Notes: generated from the sequence alone by a model not told the origin. Numbered from the stretch's first letter, positions 1 through 9,473 are shown. The stretch: 64,000 nt of DNA from Kiritimatiellota bacterium (GCA_013151865.1 JAADHN010000057.1:1-64000), one strand, 5' to 3'. Made by a program: numbers and translations.

Positions 1-197
1 GCAGCAAAAACCGCTTCAGACGTCTCGCCCCGCTCCGACGCCGCCACCCGCGCCATGTCCGCATTCAGTTCCGCCAGAATTCGCGCCCCGCGCGAGAAGT
101 CGGCCAATCGCGGCCACCGGGCGGTCAAGCCGCCCAGGATGCATCCGGCCTCGACAGTCGGACGCGCGGGCGCCGGGCCTCGCCTCGACCTTGGCAA
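1..197 (-). CDS. Possible 5' end of an unrecognised gene, cut by the left edge
   Basis: A reading frame on the minus strand stays open to the window edge and reads like a natural protein, including ILGGLTARWPRLADF and ARILAELNADMARVAAS. GC at third codon positions looks high. I chose a TTG start at 195-197 because AGGAAGG (204-210 on the plus strand as ccttcct) lies six bases upstream. This leaves about 165 bp of divergent promoter space before the HD gene. The frame is open further upstream to about position 350, but that start would leave only 11 bp between divergent genes. I do not recognise a family. In DNA this GC-rich an open frame of this size can occur by chance, so confidence is low. 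Confidence 0.3.
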   Translation of the reverse strand, partial: MPRSRRGPAPARPTVEAGCILGGLTARWPRLADFSRGARILAELNADMARVAASERGETSEAVFA

Positions 198-361
198 AAC
201 CAACCTTCCTCTCGTAATGTATCCCCAAAGCTCGTCGGGAGGCGCAACTGGACGTGGGACGCGTATCGCGCGGACTGTGCGTTCGTTCAGGTTGTGCGCC
301 CCCAAGTTGGTTCTGCAGGTCTGTCCCACAGCCGCGTCCTTTCGCAACACAGGAGAATCTC

Positions 362-949
362 ATGCCTCGTCAACCCCACCGTCCGAACCGCGAGGAGGCG
401 TTGGCTCTCCTCCACGAGTATGTCGAAAACGAGAACCTTCGAAAGCATGCTTTGGCCGTCGAAGGCGTCATGCGTCACATGGCGCGCAAATACGACGGGG
501 AGGAAGACGCATGGGGAATCATCGGTCTGATCCACGACCTGGACTGGGAAAAATTCCCGGAACGTCACTGCACCATGACCCGCCAAATCCTTGAAGAACA
601 CGAATGGCCCTCCGACTGGATCCGGGCCGTGCTCTCTCATGGCTGGGGCCTGTGCACCGATGTGCAGCCGGAAAGTACGCTCGAAAAATGCCTCTTCGCC
701 GTGGACGAATTGACCGGACTCGTCACGGCTTGCGTCCTGGTTCGTCCGTCCCGAAGCGTGCACGATCTCAAGCCCAAGTCCGTAAAGAAGAAATGGAAAG
801 TTCGGAACTTCGCCGCGGGCGCCGACCGGGAAATCATCCGGAAAGGAGCCGATATGCTGGGCGTTTCTTTGGACGAACTCATTGCGGACGTGATTGCCGG
901 AATGCGCGATGCGGCGGCCGACATCGGACTGGACGGCAATGCCGTGTGA
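362..949 (+). CDS. HD-domain protein (putative phosphohydrolase)
   Basis: This 195-aa protein has the HD metal-binding arrangement: His29, the His58-Asp59 pair in GLIHDLDWEKFPERH, His93 in LSHG, and Asp115 in AVDELTGL. It matches the stand-alone HD/HDIG hydrolases often annotated as HDIG-domain or predicted phosphohydrolases. Such proteins bind divalent metals and usually act on nucleotides or other phosphoesters; the substrate cannot be read from sequence. No signal peptide is visible, so it should be cytosolic. The ATG at 362 is chosen because AGGAG at 351-355 is six bases upstream. A longer frame opening at 254 lacks this and has an unnatural N-terminus. It stands alone, convergent with the GH2 gene. 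Confidence 0.85.
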   Translation: MPRQPHRPNREEALALLHEYVENENLRKHALAVEGVMRHMARKYDGEEDAWGIIGLIHDLDWEKFPERHCTMTRQILEEHEWPSDWIRAVLSHGWGLCTDVQPESTLEKCLFAVDELTGLVTACVLVRPSRSVHDLKPKSVKKKWKVRNFAAGADREIIRKGADMLGVSLDELIADVIAGMRDAAADIGLDGNAV

Positions 950-968
950 CGCATTGTCCAGCACCGAA

Positions 969-991
969 GGTCGGGCACCCGCTGCCCGACC
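969..991. terminator. Candidate bidirectional hairpin between convergent genes
   Basis: A perfect 9-bp inverted repeat (GGTCGGGCA and TGCCCGACC, 5-base loop) lies 20 bp after the HD gene stop and 77 bp after the GH2 stop on the other strand. It is well placed to end both transcripts, but neither strand has a T-tract after it, so it is not a canonical intrinsic terminator. Confidence 0.4.
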
Positions 992-1067
992 TGTCGCCGC
1001 CGCACACTTGGACGGGCAACAGGCCCATCGTCTCGGCATCGCCACAGGGACACGCGTTCTTGACCGG

Positions 1068-4000
1068 TTATTTCGCCAAAGCCGCGGTTATGGCCAGTAT
1101 TCCCACATACCCCTTGCTTCCCGCGATAACGTCGATGGTCGATATCTTCTTTTCCGGGTGTGGGTTCACCCAGCGCGCAAGATAGACCCCGTGATCGCCG
1201 GACGACCAGACCACTTTGGCGTTGGACAATGATCGGGGTTTGTACCAGTCGGCGATATCAGTCCGGTTCCTGACCTGAAACACGACCTGTTTCTTCGGTC
1301 CGTAATGGATGACGTACTTGACGAGCACTGCGCCGTCCGCAGCCTTGACATAGGCGGCAGTGTGCAGGAAGAAAAGAGCGCGCGCCTTGGTCCAGACCCC
1401 AATCCCTTTGCGCTCAGTCGGGAAAACATCGGCGCGGGCCGGGGTGGCACCGAGGACGATCGCCATTCCTTTCGAGTCTATGCCAAACGGTACGTACCCG
1501 AAAAGTCGATTCCCCAGCGGCAGGCCGTCGAGACCGAACCCCAGGCCCATCCAACCGCTGCCGTCCGCATCGGCCAGGGAACGGTTGACGAATTTGTTGA
1601 GCCGAATGAAACGTACATCCTTTCGGGTGAGAATGGGCTGGTCGGACACGCCGCCGGTGTCGCCTTCGAGCGGGACGACGGCAGCGACGGGCCAGGGCGT
1701 CTCGAATGCGTAATGGAAAATGCTTCTCGCCACAGTACGGGCGGCGCTGTCGGTTCGGACATTTTCTTCAAGCCGGAGTTGACAGAGAAAACTCGCTCCT
1801 TTGCCCAGGCGGAACTCGGCAAGAATCATTCCGAAGTCGGCCGGTCGGGCATGGGCGAATCCGGTCCGGGGCGAAGCGCCGGCGGCCAGGACATTGCCGC
1901 CAAGCGGCGTCAGCCAATGGTCATAAACCACATGGTCCGCCCCCCAGTCGCGCAGGTCTTCGGGTTGAATACCGGCAAGAACGGGGTGATTCATGGCAAT
2001 GGGGTCGGCATTGGGCACCGGACCGCAACTCTCGATTCTCAAGGCCGGCGCCCACGGCAGCGGCGCGGCCAGCTCCTGTCGAAACACGAGCACGCGCCCG
2101 CCCTGCTCGATGAAACGACGAATGACAGCCGCCTGTTTCGATACCACACCGTCAATGCTTTTTCTGCCAATGACGAGCACGTCCGCGTCCGCGAAATCCG
2201 TCAACTCCCGGGAGCGCGTGAAATTCACACCGAACGCCTTCAAAAGCGCCTGTGTCGAGTCGGGACCTTCTTCTTTTTCGTACAGCACGACTCTTTTTTG
2301 CGAAACGACCGGTGGAAAACCTGTTTTCGCCCGAACCAGCACCCGGTGGACGTTCCGGCTCAGCCGGTGGTTCTGCGCCACCAGGTCAAGCACCAGCCGA
2401 CAGGGGGCGGAAGCAGTCCGCGAAGGGATATCGAGTTTTGCCGGAACAACCAGTGTTTGTCCGACGGACAGGAGCGGAAGCTTGTTTTCAGCGGTTGCCG
2501 CAGCATGACCGTCCGCGGTTTCGAGCTGGAGCCGCAGCACGCCGTCGAACGGTTCCGCGGACCAGTTGATGACGCTCACCTTGAACTGCAGCGCCTGCCC
2601 CGAGAAGGCGTGTTTTTCCCAAAAGTCCGGGATGGCGATCAGGGGCTGTTGCGCCATGCGTAGGGCCTCGAATTCGGGTCCGCCCCAATCACCGGCCACG
2701 CGTTTGGTCTTGGGATCGGGCTTCTGATTCACGAAGGGTTTCCAGCCGTGGATCGAATACCCCACCACGCGCGGGACGTCCCGGCGCATGATCTCGACAC
2801 AATGGCGATAGTAATCGGCCCGGGCCCGGGCATCGTCCAGGTAACTTCGGGCAATACGGCAGCCGCCGACCGCGATCCGGCCCAGGAACTCGCGGGAAAT
2901 CCGGGGATGAGTCGGCTTCCGCCGCGTGGTTGCGTCCCGGATCATCCGGACATATCGGTCGACGACCGGGGCGCCGGTCTTGTCGAAAACCGACGGATCG
3001 ATGTAGCAGAGGCGATTGTCGAGCCCGCCGTGAGCCAGCCATTCGCCGACCACGACCGGGACTTTCAGGCCCCCGTAAATCGCGCTCAGTTCGTCCGCTT
3101 CGCGATTGATAGCCGCGGCGCAGCCGATCCAGCGGCTGTAAATCATGCGGTAGTTGTGGAAATCCAGATACCCGGCCGGCAGGGGCAGAGACCGAAGTTT
3201 CGGGTCGCCCCGTTCCCAGTGCAGGCCGGACGACGGGGTGTACGGACGTTTCTGCGGGTCGTGCTCGAGCATGAACTCGTACAGAAGAGTCAGATACTTG
3301 CGGACATTGGGGTCGCCGGCCGCCATTTCATTGCCGGCGCTCCAGGTGATCACGCACGGCGAGTTGTAATTCCACTCGATCCACCGTTCGAGACGTTTCT
3401 TGAGCGCGGGAAGCAACGCCTTGCCGTCCGCTGTGAAACTGGCGGAAACATCGTGGGTCCCGCGAAAATCGGCCGTCTGCTGCTCGAAAGGCAGAGGCCG
3501 CAGGTCCGACGGGGTCCATTCGTCGCGAACCATCAAGCCCGCTTCGTCGCAGAGATAATACGCCAGCCGGGGCGCCGGCCCGGTATGGATACGCTGGCTG
3601 TTGAAGTTTGCGGCCCGCTTACCACGGAATTGATTGCGGGCGATATTGTGATAGTTCATCGCCTCTTTCGAGCGCAATCCCCATCCCTCGATCAACTCGC
3701 CGCTGTTCTTGCCGAAAAGGTACACGGGGCGATTGTTTAGGAAGAACCGATTGCCCCTGGCCTCGAACGTGCGGACCCCGAACCGTTCCAGGGCCATGAT
3801 CCGGCCGGCGGAATCGGTGACGCGCACCTCGTACAGGTTGGGCGCCTCCGGGGACCAGGCAAGGATGCCGGGCGTGTCCACCGCGAGTTCGATCCAGCCG
3901 TTGTGCGGCTTGGAAAGTCGGACGTCGGCAGCGTATGTCCGCCGGACCTTCCCGGGAAACCGATAGTCCGGAGACTGCCACGGTCGGACCACAATGTGTG

Positions 4001-4907
4001 CCGTTCCGGCAACAGGGCGTTTTCCCGCCGGTCGGCATTTCAAATTCACCCGGCCCGCGCCGTACGGCGCCGTGACCAACATCGTCTCAAAATAGGCCGG
4101 TGCGAGGTATTCGACCCAGACAACGCCGGTGATCCCGCCCGAATCGGGGCTTCCCCAAGGGATGGGGACGCCGCTGTCGTAAACTCGTACCGTGACCAGA
4201 TTGTCCGCCCCAAAATGAACCGCGGACGTAATATCCAGGTCGAACCCGTCCAGAAAAGCCCCGGTTACCCAGCCCTCGCCCCGCATGCGGAAATTCTTGT
4301 GGCTTCCTACGTTCTTGCCATTCACCCACACCGTGCAAATGCTTTCCACGTTGTCGAAATGCAGCACTACGCTGCTCCCCCGCTCTTTCGCCGGCGTCGT
4401 AAAGACTTTCCGGTAAAACCCCACGCCCCCGAATACGTATCGCTTCCGATGATCCATGTACTGGTCGCAAATCTTGCGGTCCCCCTCTTTCTCGTACGGC
4501 ATCAGGTCCTGCCACGGACCGGGCACGAGCACGTCCCACCAGGAGGGTCCGTCCGCCCGCGACCGAATATCCAGGTACCCGGGGCGCGGGGGAACCTCCC
4601 GGTGCGGCGGCGTGATGCCCGACTTGATCCACAATCCCGTGGACCTGCCGAACTTCCGAACCATATTGCGCTTGATCCAATCCCGGGTCAGATAATTCCA
4701 TTCCCATTTCATTTTCCAGACGCCCGTAAGGTACTGGCGGTCGCGTTTGCCGAAAAAAATGTCGTACTCTCGAGGTGCGGCCAGGGACCGGCCGACAATC
4801 GCCCCCTCCTGCCCCGGGGGAAGATGGGGGCCGTCCGCATGAGCTGTGCGATCGACTGCCAGGAGAACTGCCGCTGCGATTGCAGTTCTCTGCAGTAATG
4901 TCTTCAT
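1068..4907 (-). CDS. Exported glycoside hydrolase family 2 protein
   Basis: A 1279-aa protein starting with a Sec signal peptide (MKTLLQRTAIAAAVLLAV, cleavage after AHA near residue 24). Residues about 50-400 form the GH2 sugar-binding and beta-sandwich domains (VLHFDNVESICTVWVNGKNVG). The TIM barrel follows, with the acid/base Glu527 in WSAGNEMA after the conserved Asn526, and the nucleophile Glu622 in VVVGEW. The C-terminal 500 residues add beta-sandwich segments and a ThuA/glutamine-amidotransferase-like Rossmann segment (VLVIGRK, VLVFRQE). Both catalytic Glu are present, so it should be active, probably as a beta-galactosidase, beta-glucuronidase or similar; specificity cannot be assigned. 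The start at 4907 is favoured over 5033 because it begins the signal peptide and has AGGA upstream. A partial repeat copy lies in its leader. Confidence 0.9.
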   Translation of the reverse strand: MKTLLQRTAIAAAVLLAVDRTAHADGPHLPPGQEGAIVGRSLAAPREYDIFFGKRDRQYLTGVWKMKWEWNYLTRDWIKRNMVRKFGRSTGLWIKSGITPPHREVPPRPGYLDIRSRADGPSWWDVLVPGPWQDLMPYEKEGDRKICDQYMDHRKRYVFGGVGFYRKVFTTPAKERGSSVVLHFDNVESICTVWVNGKNVGSHKNFRMRGEGWVTGAFLDGFDLDITSAVHFGADNLVTVRVYDSGVPIPWGSPDSGGITGVVWVEYLAPAYFETMLVTAPYGAGRVNLKCRPAGKRPVAGTAHIVVRPWQSPDYRFPGKVRRTYAADVRLSKPHNGWIELAVDTPGILAWSPEAPNLYEVRVTDSAGRIMALERFGVRTFEARGNRFFLNNRPVYLFGKNSGELIEGWGLRSKEAMNYHNIARNQFRGKRAANFNSQRIHTGPAPRLAYYLCDEAGLMVRDEWTPSDLRPLPFEQQTADFRGTHDVSASFTADGKALLPALKKRLERWIEWNYNSPCVITWSAGNEMAAGDPNVRKYLTLLYEFMLEHDPQKRPYTPSSGLHWERGDPKLRSLPLPAGYLDFHNYRMIYSRWIGCAAAINREADELSAIYGGLKVPVVVGEWLAHGGLDNRLCYIDPSVFDKTGAPVVDRYVRMIRDATTRRKPTHPRISREFLGRIAVGGCRIARSYLDDARARADYYRHCVEIMRRDVPRVVGYSIHGWKPFVNQKPDPKTKRVAGDWGGPEFEALRMAQQPLIAIPDFWEKHAFSGQALQFKVSVINWSAEPFDGVLRLQLETADGHAAATAENKLPLLSVGQTLVVPAKLDIPSRTASAPCRLVLDLVAQNHRLSRNVHRVLVRAKTGFPPVVSQKRVVLYEKEEGPDSTQALLKAFGVNFTRSRELTDFADADVLVIGRKSIDGVVSKQAAVIRRFIEQGGRVLVFRQELAAPLPWAPALRIESCGPVPNADPIAMNHPVLAGIQPEDLRDWGADHVVYDHWLTPLGGNVLAAGASPRTGFAHARPADFGMILAEFRLGKGASFLCQLRLEENVRTDSAARTVARSIFHYAFETPWPVAAVVPLEGDTGGVSDQPILTRKDVRFIRLNKFVNRSLADADGSGWMGLGFGLDGLPLGNRLFGYVPFGIDSKGMAIVLGATPARADVFPTERKGIGVWTKARALFFLHTAAYVKAADGAVLVKYVIHYGPKKQVVFQVRNRTDIADWYKPRSLSNAKVVWSSGDHGVYLARWVNPHPEKKISTIDVIAGSKGYVGILAITAALAK

Positions 4908-4975
4908 GATCACGGTGTCCTGTTTCCTGCTTCCTGAACGATGAGTGACCAAATACGGTAGCACAGTCCCCTCCT

Positions 4976-5050
4976 GCGTCCGACGCGATGCCCCGAATCC
5001 GTATAAACTACACCCTGTCGGGTCGAAGTTCATGAATGAATCGAGTCAGG
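4976..5050 (-). repeat. Partial copy of the dispersed leader repeat, upstream of the GH2 gene
   Basis: This stretch aligns with the 3' part of the pair at 40883-41057 and 41254-41427. Shared blocks include CGACGC, the ACACCCT/GCACCCT block and GAAGTTCATGAAT on the plus strand, in the same order and near-identical spacing. It lies 70-145 bp upstream of the GH2 start, in the same relative orientation as the copies upstream of the kinase gene at 40 kb. It is diverged and recognised only by eye. Confidence 0.55.
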
Positions 5051-5191
5051 GTTCCGATTGCGTGATTCGGCGTCATCGTGGATCGGCTCGATCTCGAACC
5101 CCCGACAAGGCTGGACGATGAACAGAAAGACGCCGGTGGCGGCGCCAGCGAACTGTCTTCGCATTCGGCGGCCGACATAACGGTTGCTGTT

Positions 5192-5220
5192 TTAACGCAG
5201 AATTAACGGTCGACTAATCT
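5192..5220 (+). promoter_or_regulatory. Pho-box-like direct repeats and -10 of the pst-pho operon
   Basis: TTAACG occurs at 5192-5197 and again at 5203-5208. The 11-bp period matches PhoB/PhoP DNA boxes. Read as 11-mers, CTGTTTTAACG (5187-5197) is followed by CAGAATTAACG (5198-5208). A -10-like TAATCT follows at 5215-5220, with the direct repeats where a -35 would be, as in PhoB-activated promoters. The operon downstream encodes its own PhoB/PhoR, so autoregulation under phosphate limitation is likely. Confidence 0.6.
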
Positions 5221-5247
5221 TCACATCATGCGCGTGGTGCACAGTAC

Positions 5248-5274
5248 TTGCCAGGATCCGAACGATCCAGGCAA
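5248..5274 (+). promoter_or_regulatory. Stem-loop in the pstC leader
   Basis: TTGCCAGGATC (5248-5258) and GATCCAGGCAA (5264-5274) pair over 10 of 11 positions around a 5-base loop. The hairpin ends 20 bases before the pstC ATG, in the predicted transcribed leader. It could affect translation or RNA stability; no function is shown. Confidence 0.4.
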
Positions 5275-5294
5275 CGCTGCAAAGGGAACCCGGC

Positions 5295-6272
5295 ATGGCG
5301 CGCGTCGACTCCATCACGATCAGCCCCGCACCCGACAGCAGCGGCCGCGGTCGATCTCGTCGGAGCGCGAGCGTCGGGGACGCCATCTTCCGCGGATTGA
5401 CGGCGGGCGCGGCGCTTGGGCTTTTCGTGCTGATCGTCGTCATGGTATGGGTCTTATGGCGGGAATCGCAGCCGGCGGTCCAGAAATTCGGATGGAGGTT
5501 CCTGTTCCGCAACACGTGGGACCCCGTCACGGAGGAGTTCGGTGCGCTGCACGCCGTTTACGGCACGCTGGTGACAACGGCGATCGCATTGTTGGCGGCC
5601 GTCCCCTGCAGTCTCGGGATTGCGGTTTTCCTGGCCGAGATCGCCCCCGCCTGGTTGCGCGGGCCGGTGGGCACGGCGGTCGAACTGCTTGCTGCCGTGC
5701 CCAGCATCGTGTACGGCATGTGGGGCTTGTTCGTGCTGGCGCCGCTGATGGGTGATACCGTTCAGCCGTGGCTCCAGGAGCACATTGGGGGGCCCCTGTT
5801 CAGCGGCCCCCCGATGGGCATTGGCCTGTTGACGGCCGGGCTGGTGCTGGCGCTGATGATCCTGCCGTTTATCAGCTCCGTTATGCGCGACGTGTTCCAA
5901 TTGACGCCAGCGGCCCTGAAGGAGTCCGCATACGGCGTGGGGGCGACCACGTGGGAAGTAGTGCGACACGTGCTCATCCCGTACGGTCGCAAAGCGATCG
6001 TCGGCGCCGTTACGCTTGGATTGGGACGCGCGTTGGGAGAAACCATGGCCGTAACCTTCGTGATCGGTAACGCGCATAGATTGTCTCCCTCGTTGTTCGC
6101 CGCCGGCAATTCGATCGCCTCGACCCTCGCCAATGAATTCACCGAAGCCGACGGCGACGTTTACATGGCGGCCCTGATTGAACTGGGACTCGTGCTGTTC
6201 CTGATCACATTTGTGATCCTGACCGCGGCCCAGCTCTGGATTCGTCGGCTCGGACAGCAGGAGGGACGCTGA
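5295..6272 (+). CDS. pstC: Phosphate ABC transporter permease PstC
   Basis: A 325-aa inner-membrane permease with a cytoplasmic N-terminus followed by about six membrane segments (first at 37-55, GLFVLIVVMVWVLW). The ABC-permease EAA loop is seen as ALKESAYGVGATTWEVVRHVLIP, and GLGRALGETMAVTFVIGN is typical of PstC. It pairs with PstA to form the channel of the high-affinity phosphate importer. The ATG at 5295 has AAGGGAA at 5282-5288. It is the first gene of a tight operon whose downstream genes confirm the assignment over other ABC permeases. Confidence 0.95.
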   Translation: MARVDSITISPAPDSSGRGRSRRSASVGDAIFRGLTAGAALGLFVLIVVMVWVLWRESQPAVQKFGWRFLFRNTWDPVTEEFGALHAVYGTLVTTAIALLAAVPCSLGIAVFLAEIAPAWLRGPVGTAVELLAAVPSIVYGMWGLFVLAPLMGDTVQPWLQEHIGGPLFSGPPMGIGLLTAGLVLALMILPFISSVMRDVFQLTPAALKESAYGVGATTWEVVRHVLIPYGRKAIVGAVTLGLGRALGETMAVTFVIGNAHRLSPSLFAAGNSIASTLANEFTEADGDVYMAALIELGLVLFLITFVILTAAQLWIRRLGQQEGR

Positions 6273-6273
6273 A

Positions 6274-7125
6274 GTGCGGCTCCGGCGTCGAACATGGCGA
6301 AAAGCGGTGAATGCGGCCGCGATGTTCCTGTCTGCCTGCACCGCTCTATTCGGCCTGGTCATGCTGGGCTGGATCCTGTCGGACACGGCCGTGAAGGGAA
6401 TCCGGGCGATCAACTGGGACTTTTTTGTGCGCCTCCCGACCCCGCCCGGCGAAACGCACGGCGGTCTGGCAAATGCCATGCTCGGCACGTTGATCCTAAC
6501 GGCAACCGCCGCGGCAATGTCGGTCCCGGCGGGGATCCTGGCCGGCACCTGGTTGGCGGAGTTCGGTCGCCGCGGGCGCCTGGCCGCCGTGGTCCGCACT
6601 GTCGCCGACGTACTGACCGGCGCGCCCTCGATCGTAGTCGGTGTTTTCGTCTATCTCGTTCTGGTGCGCCCGTTCGGGCATTTTTCCGGATGGGCCGGGG
6701 CCGTCGCCCTTGCCATCCTCATGCTTCCGGTCGTGACGCGCACCACCGAGGAAATGCTGCTGCTTGTTCCGGATGCGATGCGGGAGTCGGCATTGGCTTT
6801 GGGCGCCCCGTTATGGCGGGTACTGATCGGAATCGTGTACCGCGCCGCCCGGGCAGGTATGCTGACGGGCATTCTGCTGGCCATCTCACGCGCGGCCGGC
6901 GAAACCGCCCCCCTGCTGTTCACCTCCCTGAACAGTCCGTACTGGGGGAAAAGCCTGAATCAGCCCATGCCCAGCCTGACGGTCACCCTCTTCAATTACG
7001 CCATGAGCCCGTACGACGAGTGGCAGACCCAAGCATGGGGCGCGGCCCTGGTCGTTACCGGGGCCGTTCTGGCCACTACGGTCACGGCACGCATCTGGTT
7101 GCGCCGCACAACGCAGAGGACGTAA
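6274..7125 (+). CDS. pstA: Phosphate ABC transporter permease PstA
   Basis: A 283-aa membrane protein with about six predicted helices (first near residues 16-35). The EAA-type loop is [22 protein letters not shown], and the PstA-type sequence [16 protein letters not shown] follows. It dimerises with PstC in the inner membrane. The start is a GTG at 6274, one base after the pstC stop, with GGAGG at 6260-6264. The one-base spacing points to translational coupling and a 1:1 ratio of permeases. Confidence 0.95.
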   Translation: MRLRRRTWRKAVNAAAMFLSACTALFGLVMLGWILSDTAVKGIRAINWDFFVRLPTPPGETHGGLANAMLGTLILTATAAAMSVPAGILAGTWLAEFGRRGRLAAVVRTVADVLTGAPSIVVGVFVYLVLVRPFGHFSGWAGAVALAILMLPVVTRTTEEMLLLVPDAMRESALALGAPLWRVLIGIVYRAARAGMLTGILLAISRAAGETAPLLFTSLNSPYWGKSLNQPMPSLTVTLFNYAMSPYDEWQTQAWGAALVVTGAVLATTVTARIWLRRTTQRT

Positions 7126-7130
7126 GTCGT

Positions 7131-7985
7131 ATGAACATCGAAATCGACACGGCGCCCCCTCCCCAGCCGGTCGACGCCGCACGCGGACGCAAAGCGACGG
7201 AACGGCCCGTCAACGCCTCGCGGAGCGCACCGGTCAAGATCGCCGTGCACAAATTGTCGTTCCGTTACGGGCGCAGGCAGGTTTTGTTCGACAACAGCCT
7301 GGACATCCACACGAACCGCGTCACGGCGCTGATCGGTCCTTCGGGGTGCGGCAAATCGACTCACATCCGCTGTTACAACCGCATCTTCGAACTCTATCGC
7401 GGGCATCGCGCCGAGGGTCGAATCCTCATGGACGGCGTGAACGTGCTGGATCGGAGGGCGATTCCCTCCACGGAACTGCGCCGGCGGGTGGGGATGATCT
7501 TCCAGAAGCCGACCCCGTTTCCCATGAGTGTTTTTCGAAATGTCGCCTATGGACTGACGCTCGAACGTCGGTACAGCCGCAACGAGCTGCACGACCGAGT
7601 GGAGAAGGCCCTGCACGATGCCGCCCTGTGGGAGGAAGTCAAAGACATCCTGCACCGGCCCGGTACGGACTTGTCCGGCGGCCAGCAGCAACGGCTCTGC
7701 ATTGCCCGGGCCGTCGCGGTCGAGCCGGAGGTGCTGCTCATGGACGAGCCGTGTTCGGCGTTGGATCCGATTGCGGCCGGGCGGATCGAAGACCTGATCC
7801 ATGAATTGAAAAGGAAGTACACCATCGTTATCGTGACCCACAACATGCAGCAGGCGGCGCGGGTGTCCGATTACACGGCGTTCTTCTACCTCGGAAAACT
7901 GGTCGAGTTCGGGGAAACGACAAAGGTTTTCACGAATCCGGACAATTCGCAAACCGAAGCCTATATCACCGGTCGGTTCGGATGA
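7131..7985 (+). CDS. pstB: Phosphate ABC transporter ATPase PstB
   Basis: A 284-aa ABC ATPase. Walker A is GPSGCGKST (69-77), the Q-loop is [12 protein letters not shown], the signature is [14 protein letters not shown] and Walker B is [13 protein letters not shown], with the switch His in [24 protein letters not shown] and the C-terminal FLGKLVEFG-like stretch ([12 protein letters not shown]) are hallmarks of PstB. The first 34 residues are a non-conserved extension. The ATG at 7131 has AGAGGA upstream and follows the pstA stop by 5 bp. It powers phosphate import through PstC/PstA and, with PhoU, relays pathway activity to PhoR in known systems. Confidence 0.96.
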   Translation: MNIEIDTAPPPQPVDAARGRKATERPVNASRSAPVKIAVHKLSFRYGRRQVLFDNSLDIHTNRVTALIGPSGCGKSTHIRCYNRIFELYRGHRAEGRILMDGVNVLDRRAIPSTELRRRVGMIFQKPTPFPMSVFRNVAYGLTLERRYSRNELHDRVEKALHDAALWEEVKDILHRPGTDLSGGQQQRLCIARAVAVEPEVLLMDEPCSALDPIAAGRIEDLIHELKRKYTIVIVTHNMQQAARVSDYTAFFYLGKLVEFGETTKVFTNPDNSQTEAYITGRFG

Positions 7986-8022
7986 ATCCGACTCATTGTA
8001 ACGCGATTCCGGAGACAACATC

Positions 8023-8781
8023 ATGCGGACGCTGTTGATGCGCGAACTGGCGGAATTGGAGCGCAGGCTCCTGACGCTGAGCGCCGTGGTGGAGGAACGC
8101 CTGTTTTCGGCGGACCGTGCCGTGGCGGCACGGGACCGCAATCTGGCGCAGGAGATCGTGAAGGGCGATCGGGACGTCGACCGTGCGGAGGTGGAACTCG
8201 AGGAGGAGTGCCTCAAGGTGCTGGCCTTGCACCAACCTGTGGCCGGGGATCTCCGCTACGTGATTATGATGCTGAAAATCAACAACGATCTCGAACGTGT
8301 CGGCGATCTGGCCGTCAACATCGCCAAGCAGGCCCGAAGATTGGCCGACTCGCCGGAAGTCGCTCCGCCGTGCGACATCCACGAGCTGATCACCCGTGCT
8401 TGGACGCTCTTGAAAGACAGCCTGGATGCTTTCGTACACCTCGATGCCGACGCCGCTAGGCATACCATACTGGCCGACAAAGAAATCGACGCCATTTACA
8501 AGCGCAATCGGCGCATCTTGACGGACGCCGTCAAACAGCGACCCGAGCTTGTCGAATCGTGGCTGAGCTATCTGTGGATATGCCGTTTCTGTGAGCGGAT
8601 CGGTGACCATGCCGCCAACATCGCCGAGGACGTGCTGTACATGCTCGAAGGTCGGATCTTGCGCCACCGCATCAAGAAGGGGCGACGCACCGGGCGCCCG
8701 AGACCGGCAGCAGCCCCGGGAACCGATCCGAGTCCGGAGGGGGGACCGCCGGTCGGGCAAGGAGAACACACACCATCGTGA
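8023..8781 (+). CDS. phoU: Phosphate signalling protein PhoU
   Basis: A 252-aa all-helical protein with the two PhoU repeats. E(L)ERRLLTLSAVVEERLFSADRA begins the first, and the metal-binding pattern is seen in KINNDLERVGDLAVNIAKQA and FCERIGDHAANIAEDVLYM. It links the Pst transporter to PhoR, repressing the Pho response when phosphate is ample. GGAG at 8011-8014 precedes the ATG. The last codons overlap the phoB start by 4 bp. The last 30 residues, rich in R/G/P, extend past the family core. Confidence 0.95.
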   Translation: MRTLLMRELAELERRLLTLSAVVEERLFSADRAVAARDRNLAQEIVKGDRDVDRAEVELEEECLKVLALHQPVAGDLRYVIMMLKINNDLERVGDLAVNIAKQARRLADSPEVAPPCDIHELITRAWTLLKDSLDAFVHLDADAARHTILADKEIDAIYKRNRRILTDAVKQRPELVESWLSYLWICRFCERIGDHAANIAEDVLYMLEGRILRHRIKKGRRTGRPRPAAAPGTDPSPEGGPPVGQGEHTPS

Positions 8782-9473
8782 AAAAACCCACCATCCTTGT
8801 GGTCGACGACGAGCGAGACATCCGGGACCTGGTCTCCTATCACTTGACCCGCAGCGGATTCATGGTCGTAACTGCGGCGGACGGCGAAAGAGCCCTGGAA
8901 GTCGTGCGGGAGACTGTTCCGGACCTCATCGTCCTGGATCTGATGCTCCCCGGCATGGACGGCCTCGATGTCTGCCGGCTCTTGCGGCGCGACCCCCGCA
9001 CCAGCCACGTGCCCGTCGTGATGCTCACGGCGCGGGACGATGAGACGGACGTGGTCACGGGGCTCGAACTCGGAGCGAACGATTATGTGGCCAAGCCGTT
9101 CAGTCCCAGAATCCTGGTGGCCCGCGTGCGGGCCGCCCTGCGTTCGGCCCACCGAACACCGGCCGAGGACGAGGAAGGCGGACGGATCCTGCGGGTCGGC
9201 GACCTCGCCGTCGACGAAGGTAGACGGAAGGTCGCCGTAGGTGATCGCAGGATCGACGTCACGTTTACCGAATTCAACATCCTGTTGTGCCTGGCGCGCC
9301 GGCCCGGTTGGGTTTTCTCCCGCCAACACATCATCGAAGAGGTCCACGGCGACGGATATCCTGTCACCGAACGGGCGGTGGACGTCCACATCGTGAGCCT
9401 GCGACGAAAACTCGGCGAATACGGCGAGCGCATCGAGACGGTGCGCGGCGTCGGTTACAGGCTTCGCGATTGA
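8778..9473 (+). CDS. phoB: Phosphate response regulator PhoB (OmpR family)
   Basis: A 231-aa response regulator. The receiver domain (1-125) has the acidic pair Asp10-Asp11, the phospho-acceptor Asp54 in IVLDLMLPGMDG, Thr in MLTARDD and Lys in YVAKPFSP. The C-terminal winged helix has FTEFNILLCLARRPGWVFSR and the recognition helix near RAVDVHIVSLRRKLG, ending in VRGVGYRL. The start is a GTG at 8778 overlapping the phoU stop, with AAGGAGAA 11 bases upstream. It most likely binds the box at 5192-5208. Assignment as PhoB rests on position in the pst-phoU-phoR operon. Confidence 0.93.
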   Translation: MKKPTILVVDDERDIRDLVSYHLTRSGFMVVTAADGERALEVVRETVPDLIVLDLMLPGMDGLDVCRLLRRDPRTSHVPVVMLTARDDETDVVTGLELGANDYVAKPFSPRILVARVRAALRSAHRTPAEDEEGGRILRVGDLAVDEGRRKVAVGDRRIDVTFTEFNILLCLARRPGWVFSRQHIIEEVHGDGYPVTERAVDVHIVSLRRKLGEYGERIETVRGVGYRLRD

